DNA of 64,000 bases from NCBI RefSeq assembly GCF_003952385.1, contig NZ_CP034444.1, forward strand, positions 5,469,001 through 5,533,000, given 5' to 3'. The stretch's first letter is position 1. The number at the start of each line of letters is the position of its first letter. This document shows, piece by piece, positions 17,657 through 27,128 of the stretch. The notes beneath the pieces are model-generated. The model had not been told where the DNA came from and did no database searches. It saw only the letters and a list, made by a program, of their open reading frames with translations. Origin of the DNA: Mesorhizobium sp. M1D.F.Ca.ET.043.01.1.1 (GTDB lineage: Bacteria > Pseudomonadota > Alphaproteobacteria > Rhizobiales > Rhizobiaceae). The position numbers and the translations under genes are program-made.

Positions 17657-19317
17657 CTCGCCTTCAGCCGCGAGCCGCCGAGCAGGCCGCGCTCCTCCAG
17701 CACCGGATAGGCCATGGAAGCAAGCAGCGAATTGATCTGCTTGAGATCGCGGATGGTGTCGAGGTGGATCGAACTGGTCTCGACGCTCTTGGCGGCGCCG
17801 TCGCGCAGCCGCACGAAATGGCTGGCGCTGGTCTCCTTCTCGCGCTCGCGCAGCAGATCCTTCTCCAGCACGAGCTGGCGGGCGGTCTCGGGGTCGCGCG
17901 AGACGAGCACGTTGAAGGCAAGCCGGGCGTTGGCCAGCACCGAGGCATGGAAGGCGCTGAGCTCGCGCCAGCCCTCGGGCGTGAACTCCAGGCCGCGCTC
18001 CAGCTTCTTCCTGACATGCACCAGCATGTTGCGCACGATGATGTCGCCGACCTGCTCCAGCTTGACGCAGGCGCCGATCAATTCCTGGCAGCGCAGCGCC
18101 TCGTCCTCGCTCAAGGGGTTCTTGGTGACCTTGGCCAGATAGAGCTTGATCGCCGCGTGCTTCTGGTCGACCCGGTCGTCGAGCGCGGCCAGCGCCTTGA
18201 TCTTGCCGGCGTCGGCGCTCTCATAGAGCTCGATGATGCGCTTCAGCATGATCTCGACCGTCTCGCAGACCCGCACCACTTCGCGCGTGGCATTGGCCAG
18301 CGCCTGGCTCGGCGTGTCGAGCGCGCTCTCGTTCAGCGCTGAAAGCTCGACGACATCGAGCGTCGCGGCCGGCGCGGGCTTGACGCCCAAGGCGACTATC
18401 TTCTCGGAAGCGCGGTAGACGAGGCCGGCGAGCGGCAGCCCGGCAAGCAGGATGACCACGTTGAACAAGATGTGGGCGTTGACGATCTGGTCCGCCCCGG
18501 TCGTGCCGAGAAAACCGACCGGCGGCTTCAGCGTCATGAACAGGATCAGCATGATCAGCGAGCCCATGCCGCGCATCAGGAGGTTGCCGATCGGCACCAC
18601 GCGGACGCCCGGATCGGCGTTGCGGGTGAGCAGCGGCGCGATGATCGAGGAGCCGAGATTGACGCCGAGCACCAGCACGATGCCGAGTTCCGGCGGGATG
18701 AAACCGCGGCCGGCGAGCGTGACCAGCAGAAGCACTGCGGCGATCGAGGAATGGAACAGCCAGGTGACGAGTGCGGCCAGCAGATAGGCGGTGACCGGAT
18801 CGCCGGAGAAATAGTTGACGATCATCGGCATCAGCGTGCTCTGGCGCAACGGTTCCGAGGCCTGGCCGATCATCTCCAGCGACAGAAGAAGCAGGCCGAT
18901 GCCGACCAGGATGCGGCCGAATTGGCGCCAGTCGCGCCGTTCCGTGGCCATGAACATGACCGTTCCTGCGACGAGGCAGACCGGGACCAGAAGCGACAGG
19001 TCGAAGGTCAGCAGCTTGACGACCAGCGCCGAGCCGATCTCGGCGCCGCGCACCGCAAGCTGCCCGGCGGCGCCCGACACGATGCCGGCGCCGGCGAAGG
19101 AGCCGACCAGGAGCGTGACGGCGGTGGAGCTTTGCAAGGCGATCGCGAGGCCGCAGCCGACCAGCACCGCCATCAGCGGATTGCGCATGGTGGCGCGCAG
19201 CCTGTGGCGCAGCACATCGCCATAGGCGCGTTCGACGCCGGTCTTCACCATGCGGGTGGCAAAAAGCATCAGCGCCACCGCGCCGGCCAGGTGCAGAAAG
19301 ACGACGGAACCGCTCAT
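17653..19317 (-). CDS. Na/Pi cotransporter family protein (NptA/YjbB type)
   Basis: Inner-membrane protein of 554 residues. The N-terminal half has two repeated Na/Pi-cotransport blocks with the QSSTAV signature (ALQSSTAVTLLVG) and its second copy (FHSSIAAVLLLVT). The C-terminal third (about 350-540) is a cytoplasmic PhoU-like helical domain. This is the bacterial NptA/YjbB architecture, used for phosphate movement coupled to sodium or for phosphate export. Length is normal. Its 3' end coincides with the end of the dispersed repeat at 17553-17656. Confidence 0.9.
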   Translation of the reverse strand: MSGSVVFLHLAGAVALMLFATRMVKTGVERAYGDVLRHRLRATMRNPLMAVLVGCGLAIALQSSTAVTLLVGSFAGAGIVSGAAGQLAVRGAEIGSALVVKLLTFDLSLLVPVCLVAGTVMFMATERRDWRQFGRILVGIGLLLLSLEMIGQASEPLRQSTLMPMIVNYFSGDPVTAYLLAALVTWLFHSSIAAVLLLVTLAGRGFIPPELGIVLVLGVNLGSSIIAPLLTRNADPGVRVVPIGNLLMRGMGSLIMLILFMTLKPPVGFLGTTGADQIVNAHILFNVVILLAGLPLAGLVYRASEKIVALGVKPAPAATLDVVELSALNESALDTPSQALANATREVVRVCETVEIMLKRIIELYESADAGKIKALAALDDRVDQKHAAIKLYLAKVTKNPLSEDEALRCQELIGACVKLEQVGDIIVRNMLVHVRKKLERGLEFTPEGWRELSAFHASVLANARLAFNVLVSRDPETARQLVLEKDLLREREKETSASHFVRLRDGAAKSVETSSIHLDTIRDLKQINSLLASMAYPVLEERGLLGGSRLKAS

Positions 19318-19679
19318 GTTTGGCCTCGCGACCAGGCGGCAGAGAAGCGGAGGATGGCGCGAATCATAGGCATTTGGACGGCTGAAAATACTCCAAAAAT
19401 TTTAGCCGGATAATAATTTTCGACCGGCGCGACGGACTTGTCGTCACGCGACGGCGCGTGTCGGAAATGGATGGAAGGCATATTGGTTGCATGCCGCCTA
19501 TGAATCGCACGGCGGACATCAAAGCGCATGCCGGCCGACCACTGACCTGATCTCTGCAGGTTGTTGAAGCGGATTATATAAGTATTGGAAATCATTACAT
19601 AATTGTAATCCAGGCGGTCAGTTTCGGTTCATATGGCCCCGACTATCTCCTTGCCTATCGACAACCAAGGAGCACGACC
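19318..19679. other. Intergenic region upstream of the RcnB-like gene
   Basis: This 362-base gap lies between the divergent phosphate cotransporter and RcnB-like genes. It is AT-rich around 19570-19610 (TTATATAAGTATTGG then TACATAATTGTAATCC), where promoters for one or both genes are likely. No conserved operator or gene was recognised. Confidence 0.4.
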
Positions 19680-20042
19680 ATGAAGCGTGTCATACTTTCC
19701 GCCGTCACGGCCTCGATGCTGGCCGCCTCGGCCTTTTCGGGCCAGGCCGCGCCGCTCGTTCTGCCGAGCGCGCCGCAGCCGAACTTGACCCAGGTCGACT
19801 GGCAGGAGCCGGGCCGGCACGTCGAGAAGCGCGTCGTGAGGAAGAAGGTCGTGGTGAAGCGCAGCCATTGGCGCAACGGCCAGAGATACTCGAACTGGAA
19901 GCGCCATCAGGCGGTGCGCGACTGGCACCGCTATGGCCTGCGCCGTCCGGGTCCCGGCCAGGAATGGATCCGCGTCGGCAACGACTACCTTTTGGTCAGC
20001 ATCGTCTCCGGCATCGTCTTCGGCGCGATCGCCGCGCACTGA
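19680..20042 (+). CDS. RcnB-family periplasmic protein
   Basis: Exported protein of 120 residues. A cleavable signal (about 1-23, ending SGQAA) precedes a very basic region (RVVRKKVVVKRSHWRNGQR) and the RcnB-type core WHRYGLRRPGPGQEWIRVGNDYLL, ending with a hydrophobic tail. RcnB in Escherichia coli tunes nickel and cobalt efflux, but most rhizobial members are uncharacterised, so a metal role is only possible. A strong hairpin terminator follows at 20071. Confidence 0.8.
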   Translation: MKRVILSAVTASMLAASAFSGQAAPLVLPSAPQPNLTQVDWQEPGRHVEKRVVRKKVVVKRSHWRNGQRYSNWKRHQAVRDWHRYGLRRPGPGQEWIRVGNDYLLVSIVSGIVFGAIAAH

Positions 20043-20070
20043 TCCGACGACAATTCGCGCACAACGGATG

Positions 20071-20097
20071 GGCGGCCGGACGGCCGCCTTCTTTTTG
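20071..20097 (+). terminator. Rho-independent terminator after the RcnB-like gene
   Basis: A GGCGGCC/GGCCGCC stem (20071-20088) is followed by TTCTTTTTGT, 30 bases after the stop codon. Confidence 0.8.
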
Positions 20098-20181
20098 TCT
20101 GTGAAAAGCGGGTACGATCCGCTTTAGGAGTCGTCGCGCCCGGGCGGCCTGATTATATGAAGGGCAAACGAGCCTTTCCCG

Positions 20182-22137
20182 ATGCGCTTTCCGCCCGCCT
20201 TCCTCGACGAGATCCGCGACCGCGTGCCGATTTCCTCGGTGATCGGCCAACGCGTCGCATGGGACAGGAAGAAGACGAATGCACCGCGCGGCGACTATTG
20301 GGCCTGCTGCCCGTTCCATGGCGAGAAGAGCCCGTCTTTCCACTGCGAGGACAAGAAGGGGCGCTATCATTGTTTCGGCTGCTCGGTTTCGGGCGATCAT
20401 TTCAAGTTCCTGACCGAGCTCGACGGCATGAGCTTTCCCGAAGCGGTCGAAAAGATCGCCGAGATGGCCGGCGTGCCGATGCCGGTGCGCGATGCCGCCG
20501 AGGAGCGGCGCGAGAAGGAACGCGCCAGCCTGACCGATGTCATGGAGATGGCGACCGTCTTCTTCCAGGAGCGGCTGCAGGGACCGGAAGGCGCCAAGGC
20601 CCGCGCCTATCTGCGCGACCGCGGCCTGACGCCGGCGACGCAGCAGTCGTTCCGGCTCGGCTATGCGCCGGACAGCCGCAACGCGCTGAAGGAATACCTC
20701 GCCGCCAAGGGCGTGCCGAAGGCCGATATCGAGGCTTGCGGACTGGTGCGGCATGGCGACGACATTCCGGTCTCCTATGACTGGTTCCGCGACCGCATCA
20801 TGTTTCCCATACCGGACTCGCGCGGCAAGATCATCGCCTTCGGCGGCCGGGCGCTGGCGCCGGACGCTTTGGCCAAATACATGAACTCGCCGGAGACCGA
20901 GCTCTTCCACAAGGGCAATGTGCTCTACAATTTCGCCCGCGCCCGGAAAGCGCTGGCGAAGGGCGGCACGGTGATCGCCGTCGAAGGCTACATGGACGTG
21001 ATCGCGCTGGCGCAGGCCGGCTTCGAGAATGCCGTAGCGCCGCTCGGCACCGCGCTCACCGAAAACCAGCTCGAGCTTCTGTGGCGCATGGCCGGCGAGC
21101 CGGTGCTTTGCTTCGACGGCGACCAGGCCGGGCTGAAGGCCGCCTGGCGCGCCGCGGACCTGGCGCTGCCGGCGATCCAGCCAGGCCGCTCGGCGCGCTT
21201 CGCGCTGCTGCCGGAAGGCAAGGATCCGGACGACCTGGTCAAGGCGGACGGACCGGACGCTTTCCGCGCGGTGCTTTCGGAGGCCAGGCCGCTTGCCGAC
21301 CTTCTCTGGATGCGCGAGACGGCCGGCGGCGTCTTCGACACGCCCGAGCGGCGGGCGGAGCTTGAAAAGACGCTGCGCGAGATCACCGGCCGCATCCGCG
21401 ACGAGAGCCTGCGCTACCACTATCAGCAGGAGATGCGCGAAAGGGTGCTGAGCTTCTTCGGCTCGCAGCGCGGCGCACGGCAAGGTCATCAGGGGGGACG
21501 CCAGGACGGCCGACCGGGCGAGCGCGGCAGGAGTTCGGCGCCCGGCGGAGCGTTCGGGCGGGGTGCGGCGGCCGGCGGACGCGCCGCCATCACCGAAAGC
21601 CTCGGCCGCTCGGCGCTGGTCAAGCGCGCAGGCGAGGGCATGTCGGTGCGCGAGGCGACGATCATCGTGGCGCTGATCAACCACCCGGCGCTGATCGACG
21701 AGAATTTCGCCCATGTCGAATTCCTCGATCTCGCCAATTTGGATTTGCGGCGGCTGCATGCGGCCATCCTCGATGCGATGGCGCATGACGCGGCCGACGA
21801 CCGCGACGCCGTGATCGCCACGATCGAGCGCGCCGGCTGCGGCGGCATCTGGGAGCGCGCGGTGGCGCTGATCAAGCGGGCGCGGCAATGGCCGGCGCTC
21901 GAAACCGCCGGACTTGACGATGCCCGCGACGCGTTCAACCAGGCGATGCACTTGCAGCGCAGCGCGCGCACCTTACATAGAGAGCTGAAACAGGCGCAGG
22001 CGGCGCTCGATGCAGACCCTTCGGATGAAAACTTCCGGCATCTCGTCGAGATTCAAGCGCAATTCAACGATGTACAGGCAACGGAAGCGCTGATCGAAGG
22101 GTTCGGCGTTTCATCGGGCAGGGCTGGACGCGTTTAG
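20182..22137 (+). CDS. dnaG: DNA primase
   Basis: Replicative primase that makes RNA primers at the fork. The 651-residue protein has the N-terminal CHC2 zinc finger (CCPFHGEKSPSFHC, then RYHCFGC), the RNA polymerase core with TOPRIM fold (VIAVEGYMDVIAL at about 265-280, then CFDGDQAG), and a C-terminal helicase-interaction domain. A Gly/Arg-rich linker near residues 432-465 joins core and tail. It is followed by rpoD in the same direction, the usual macromolecular-synthesis pairing. A 651-residue open frame on the opposite strand is a shadow. Confidence 0.98.
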   Translation: MRFPPAFLDEIRDRVPISSVIGQRVAWDRKKTNAPRGDYWACCPFHGEKSPSFHCEDKKGRYHCFGCSVSGDHFKFLTELDGMSFPEAVEKIAEMAGVPMPVRDAAEERREKERASLTDVMEMATVFFQERLQGPEGAKARAYLRDRGLTPATQQSFRLGYAPDSRNALKEYLAAKGVPKADIEACGLVRHGDDIPVSYDWFRDRIMFPIPDSRGKIIAFGGRALAPDALAKYMNSPETELFHKGNVLYNFARARKALAKGGTVIAVEGYMDVIALAQAGFENAVAPLGTALTENQLELLWRMAGEPVLCFDGDQAGLKAAWRAADLALPAIQPGRSARFALLPEGKDPDDLVKADGPDAFRAVLSEARPLADLLWMRETAGGVFDTPERRAELEKTLREITGRIRDESLRYHYQQEMRERVLSFFGSQRGARQGHQGGRQDGRPGERGRSSAPGGAFGRGAAAGGRAAITESLGRSALVKRAGEGMSVREATIIVALINHPALIDENFAHVEFLDLANLDLRRLHAAILDAMAHDAADDRDAVIATIERAGCGGIWERAVALIKRARQWPALETAGLDDARDAFNQAMHLQRSARTLHRELKQAQAALDADPSDENFRHLVEIQAQFNDVQATEALIEGFGVSSGRAGRV

Positions 22138-22506
22138 GTCCGGACCTACCCCAAAATGAAGTGGAAATGCTCAAGGCGCGTCGAAACGACGCCCCTAAGT
22201 CGGGTAATTGATTCGCTTTTTTCATGCGAATCATGCCAGAGGCGCTTGACCTTCTGGCAGATTGGCGGAATCAGGACGATTCGAAACGTTAACCGTGCCC
22301 CGGCGGCGGCGGGAAATTTTGAGCGATGTAAGGTGCTGGTGACTGGACAGGCAAAAGGCCTGCCACAGATACCAGGGTTAATCTGGACTTAACAAGAGAT
22401 GCGGTTACTGGCCCGGTAAAGAAGCGTTCTGGTGCGAGCGCATCCGGTATGACCGGTCGGGCAGCTTACGCGGCTTCGATATTCGGCCGCTTGGAGACGA
22501 CAAAGA
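22138..22506. other. dnaG-rpoD intergenic region
   Basis: This 369-base gap has no gene. It probably holds the rpoD promoter. The AT-richer segment 22195-22300 is the likeliest place, but I could not assign boxes with confidence. No terminator with a T run is seen directly after dnaG. Confidence 0.4.
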
Positions 22507-24537
<2,031 letters not shown>

Positions 24538-24562
24538 TCGGCAAGATCAGTCCAGCAATTTG

Positions 24563-24590
24563 AAAGGGCGCCTCCGGGCGCCCTTTTTGC
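24563..24590 (+). terminator. Rho-independent terminator after rpoD
   Basis: AAAGGGCGCC-TCCG-GGCGCCCTTT forms a perfect 10-bp stem with a tetraloop, followed by a T run, 25 bases after the rpoD stop. Confidence 0.92.
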
Positions 24591-24746
24591 GTTCCAGCCC
24601 ATCGCAATGCCGCCTTGCCGGGGCCGACCGACAGGAGGATAATTTCAAGGTCGGATGCATTTGTGGGCGACAAGCCGATGGGCGCCCCGGCGCCGGCCGC
24701 AACGGCCAGGCGCCTGCTCCGTGGACCCGGTAGGAGGTGTGTTGCC

Positions 24747-25040
24747 ATGACGACCTACATCATGCTCATCAACTGGACCGAGCAAGGTGCCAAGAATGTG
24801 CGCGAGTCGCCGAAGCGGCTCGACGCCGCCAAGAAGCAGCTGAGCGAGATGGGCGGCTCGTTCAAGGCCTTCTATCTGACCATGGGCGAGTGCGACATGG
24901 TGGCCGTGGTTGAGGCGCCCGACGATGCGGTGCTCGCCCGTTTCGCGCTGATGCTGTCGTCGGGCGGCAGCGTTCGAACGCGCACGCTCAAGGCCTTTCC
25001 GGAGTTCGCCTATCGCGAGATCATCAGCTCGCTAGGATAG
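24747..25040 (+). CDS. GYD domain-containing protein
   Basis: Small cytoplasmic protein of 97 residues with the GYD pattern: MTTYIMLINWTEQGAKNVRESPKR, then GGSFKAFYLTMGECDMVAVVEAPDD, and a final strand RTRTLKAFPEFAYREII. The fold is a ferredoxin-like dimer; the function is unknown. The start follows TAGGAGGT, a near-perfect ribosome site, and is preferred to a longer frame from 24615. Confidence 0.85.
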   Translation: MTTYIMLINWTEQGAKNVRESPKRLDAAKKQLSEMGGSFKAFYLTMGECDMVAVVEAPDDAVLARFALMLSSGGSVRTRTLKAFPEFAYREIISSLG

Positions 25041-25100
25041 GGCGCTGTTATCCGCACCGGCGGAGTTGCGGAGCGCGGCGGCGCGTCCGATAGTCCTGCC

Positions 25101-25481
25101 ATGCCCGTGCCGCTCCTGACAGTCTGGTACAACACACGCTGCCCTGTCTGCGACGCCGGCATCAGCCGCCAGAAGCGGCGGCTGATCGAGGCGGTCAAGG
25201 CGGGCCGCATCGAATTCCGCGACATCAATTTCGAACCGTCCGCCCTTTCCGCATTCGGCGCTTCGCTGGAGGACATCCGCCGTCGGCTGCATGCCACCGA
25301 TGCCGGGGGCAGGCTGCTGGTCGGCGCGGATGTGGCGATCGCGGTCTGGCGCATGACGCCGGGCGAAAGCTGGCTGGCGGCGCTCCTGGGCAACTCGATC
25401 GCGCTGCCGCTGACGCGCTTTGCCTATGATCGCTTCGCCGACCTTCTCTACGCCTGGAACCGCCGCAAGGGCCGCTGGTAG
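25101..25481 (+). CDS. DCC-family thiol-disulfide oxidoreductase (DUF393)
   Basis: Thioredoxin-fold protein of 126 residues. The active-site-like motif CPVC (Cys14, Cys17, in NTRCPVCDAG) takes the place of the D-x-x-C-x-x-C pattern of the DUF393 family. The later part (FRDINFEPSA and LVGADVAIAVWRM) fits the same fold. A redox role is predicted, but no substrate is known. It is 60 bases after the GYD gene and may be co-transcribed. It converges on the DUF2798 gene. Confidence 0.82.
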   Translation: MPVPLLTVWYNTRCPVCDAGISRQKRRLIEAVKAGRIEFRDINFEPSALSAFGASLEDIRRRLHATDAGGRLLVGADVAIAVWRMTPGESWLAALLGNSIALPLTRFAYDRFADLLYAWNRRKGRW

Positions 25482-25536
25482 CGGGACGGGTACCACCGGC
25501 AAAGGTCCGAAGCGCGTCCGGGCATTACCGGCATCG

Positions 25537-25827
25537 TTATCTGGCCGCCGGCTCGCACAGCCAGCCGACGATGCGGCGCACCACGGGCAGCACCAGCAGC
25601 AGGGTCGGAAACGCCACCAGCCAGGACAGACCCCACGCAGTCAGCCAGATTGCGGGCAGGTTGGAGTGAAGGCCGAGGCTCTTCAGCGTGGAGATGAAGG
25701 AGACGATGAAGGTCATCAAAAGCGACAGCACCAGCGGGCTGACGACAGAGGCATAGCGCGCAGGCAGCTTCCTGCGCCGATTTCTTCCAGTCATTGGGGA
25801 TTTTCCCGAAACGTCGGTCCGTCGCAT
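25537..25827 (-). CDS. DUF2798 family small membrane protein
   Basis: Membrane protein of about 96 residues with two hydrophobic segments (VVSPLVLSLLMTFIVSFIST and WLTAWGLSWLVAFPTLLLVLPVV) joined by a short polar loop. This is the DUF2798 layout with the typical R-R-I-V-G-W end. I chose the ATG at 25827 because AAGAGGA stands five bases upstream; starts at 25794 or 25857 are possible. It is divergent from the padR gene, so the PadR sites at 25978-26046 might control it too. Confidence 0.75.
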   Translation of the reverse strand: MRRTDVSGKSPMTGRNRRRKLPARYASVVSPLVLSLLMTFIVSFISTLKSLGLHSNLPAIWLTAWGLSWLVAFPTLLLVLPVVRRIVGWLCEPAAR

Positions 25828-25977
25828 TGGCATCCTCTTGCCGGTTTTTCGGCACATGCCCGGAGGGACCGGGGTGGATGCGTTGCTTGACGTCAGACGC
25901 TTACGGAGCGGTCGGCGACCCTCGATGGCGTTCTAGCGGCTGGCTCTCGTGAAATCAATCCGGCTGGCGGCACTTTC

Positions 25978-26046
25978 AGATACATCGTAAGATATATCTT
26001 GACTCGGTGAGGGTTGCGACCTAATTAAGATATATCGTAAGACATA
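25978..26046. promoter_or_regulatory. Twin PadR-type operator sites
   Basis: Two copies of a TAyATC-GTAA-GAyATA motif lie at 25978-26000 and 26027-26046, with cores (CGTAAG) exactly 50 bases apart. The arms TATATC/GATATA are inverted repeats. They sit directly upstream of the padR gene start, so autorepression is likely. They resemble the ATATATC-type palindromes bound by PadR-family repressors. Confidence 0.7.
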
Positions 26047-26062
26047 ACTCAAGGAGCAATCC

Positions 26063-26719
26063 ATGCACAAACACAGTCATTTCGGCGAGCGCATGTTCAT
26101 GCACATGGCGGGCCGTTTCGGCGGCCGCGGCGGCGGCTTCGGGCCGTTCGGGCACGGCATGCGCGGCGGCGGGCGGGGCGGGCCGGGCGACATGTTCCGC
26201 GCCGGCCGCATGCTGGCCGACGGCGATCTCAAGCTGATCACGCTGTCGCTTCTGGCCGAGGCGCCGCGGCACGGCTACGACATCATCAAGGCGCTGGAGG
26301 AACGCACCAGCGGCATCTACAGCCCGAGCCCGGGCGTGGTCTATCCGACGCTGACTTTCCTCGAGGAGGCGGGCTACGCCGTCTCGTCCAGCGAGGGCAA
26401 CAAGAAGGTGTTCTCGATCACCGAGGCGGGCAGGGCGCATCTCGAGGAAAACCGCGAGATGATCGATCACGTGCTCGACCACCTCGAGCGCTTCGGCCGC
26501 AAGATGGCCAAGGCGCGCGACTGGTTCGGCTGGAGTGACGACAGCGAGGATGGCGGCCGGCGCGGCCGGCATGAAAAGCGCGACCGGTTCCGCGCGCTGC
26601 GCCACCGGCTGCGCGCCGCGCTCAGCGATATCGTCGACGCGCCGGAAGACAAACAGGCCGAGGCGATCAGCATCCTGGAAGACGCCGCCGCGGCGCTCGA
26701 GGCCTTGTCGCACCGCTGA
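26063..26719 (+). CDS. PadR-family transcriptional regulator
   Basis: Repressor of 218 residues. It has an unusual N-terminal extension rich in His, Met and Gly (MHKHSHFGERMFMHMAGRF, then FGGRGGGFG), then a PadR winged helix (about 55-130: LITLSLLAEAPRHGYDIIKALEE, SPGVVYPTLTFLEEAGYA) and a C-terminal helical dimer region. The His/Met-rich start suggests metal binding, by composition only. A good ribosome site (AAGGAG) lies upstream. The twin operator upstream points to autoregulation. Confidence 0.9.
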   Translation: MHKHSHFGERMFMHMAGRFGGRGGGFGPFGHGMRGGGRGGPGDMFRAGRMLADGDLKLITLSLLAEAPRHGYDIIKALEERTSGIYSPSPGVVYPTLTFLEEAGYAVSSSEGNKKVFSITEAGRAHLEENREMIDHVLDHLERFGRKMAKARDWFGWSDDSEDGGRRGRHEKRDRFRALRHRLRAALSDIVDAPEDKQAEAISILEDAAAALEALSHR

Positions 26720-26772
26720 GCCGAGCCGGCTCGGGGCGTCTATTGCCCGCCAAGCCAACGACCGCTACTGAA

Positions 26773-26809
26773 AATCGTCCTGCAACACGCTATGTGATGC
26801 AGGACGATT
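26773..26809. promoter_or_regulatory. 12-bp stem hairpin ahead of the HlyU-like gene
   Basis: AATCGTCCTGCA (26773-26784) and TGCAGGACGATT (26798-26809) form a perfect 12-bp stem with a 13-base loop. It lies between padR and the HlyU-like gene, ending just before that gene's ribosome site. It has no T run, so it may be an operator or an RNA structure in the leader rather than a terminator. Confidence 0.5.
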
Positions 26810-26828
26810 GCCGTTGGAGGATACTGAA

Positions 26829-27122
26829 ATGTCTTTTCTGAAACGTCTTTTCGGCGGCGGTGGCGGCGAGGCGACGGAGCCCGGAGCCGCGAAGCCGGCA
26901 AAGCAGGTCGAGCACAAGGGATTCCTGATCAGCGCCACGCCCTACAAGGCCGACGGCCAATACCAGACCTGCGGCGTCGTCTCGAAGGAAGTGGACGGCG
27001 TGATGAAGGAGCACCGCTTCATCCGAGCCGACCGTTTCGCCGGGTTGGACGATGCCGTCGACATCTCGATCAAGAAGGGCATCCAGCTCGTCGACGAGCA
27101 GGGCGAGAGGATGTTCGGCTGA
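26829..27122 (+). CDS. HlyU-family protein
   Basis: Small cytoplasmic protein of 97 residues of the Rhizobiales HlyU-like family (named for a Vibrio haemolysin regulator, though it is a different fold from ArsR-type HlyU). It opens MSFLKRLFGGGGG, has a variable linker, then HKGFLISATPYKADGQYQTCGVVSK and EHRFIRADRFAGLDDA. The start at 26829 follows GGAGGA. It lies just beyond a 12-bp-stem hairpin. The function in rhizobia is not known. Confidence 0.8.
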   Translation: MSFLKRLFGGGGGEATEPGAAKPAKQVEHKGFLISATPYKADGQYQTCGVVSKEVDGVMKEHRFIRADRFAGLDDAVDISIKKGIQLVDEQGERMFG

Positions 27123-27128
27123 CTGTGG

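Noticed and set aside
19996..21951. 651-residue open frame antisense to dnaG
   Set aside because: Shadow of dnaG, with typical biased composition and no recognisable domain.
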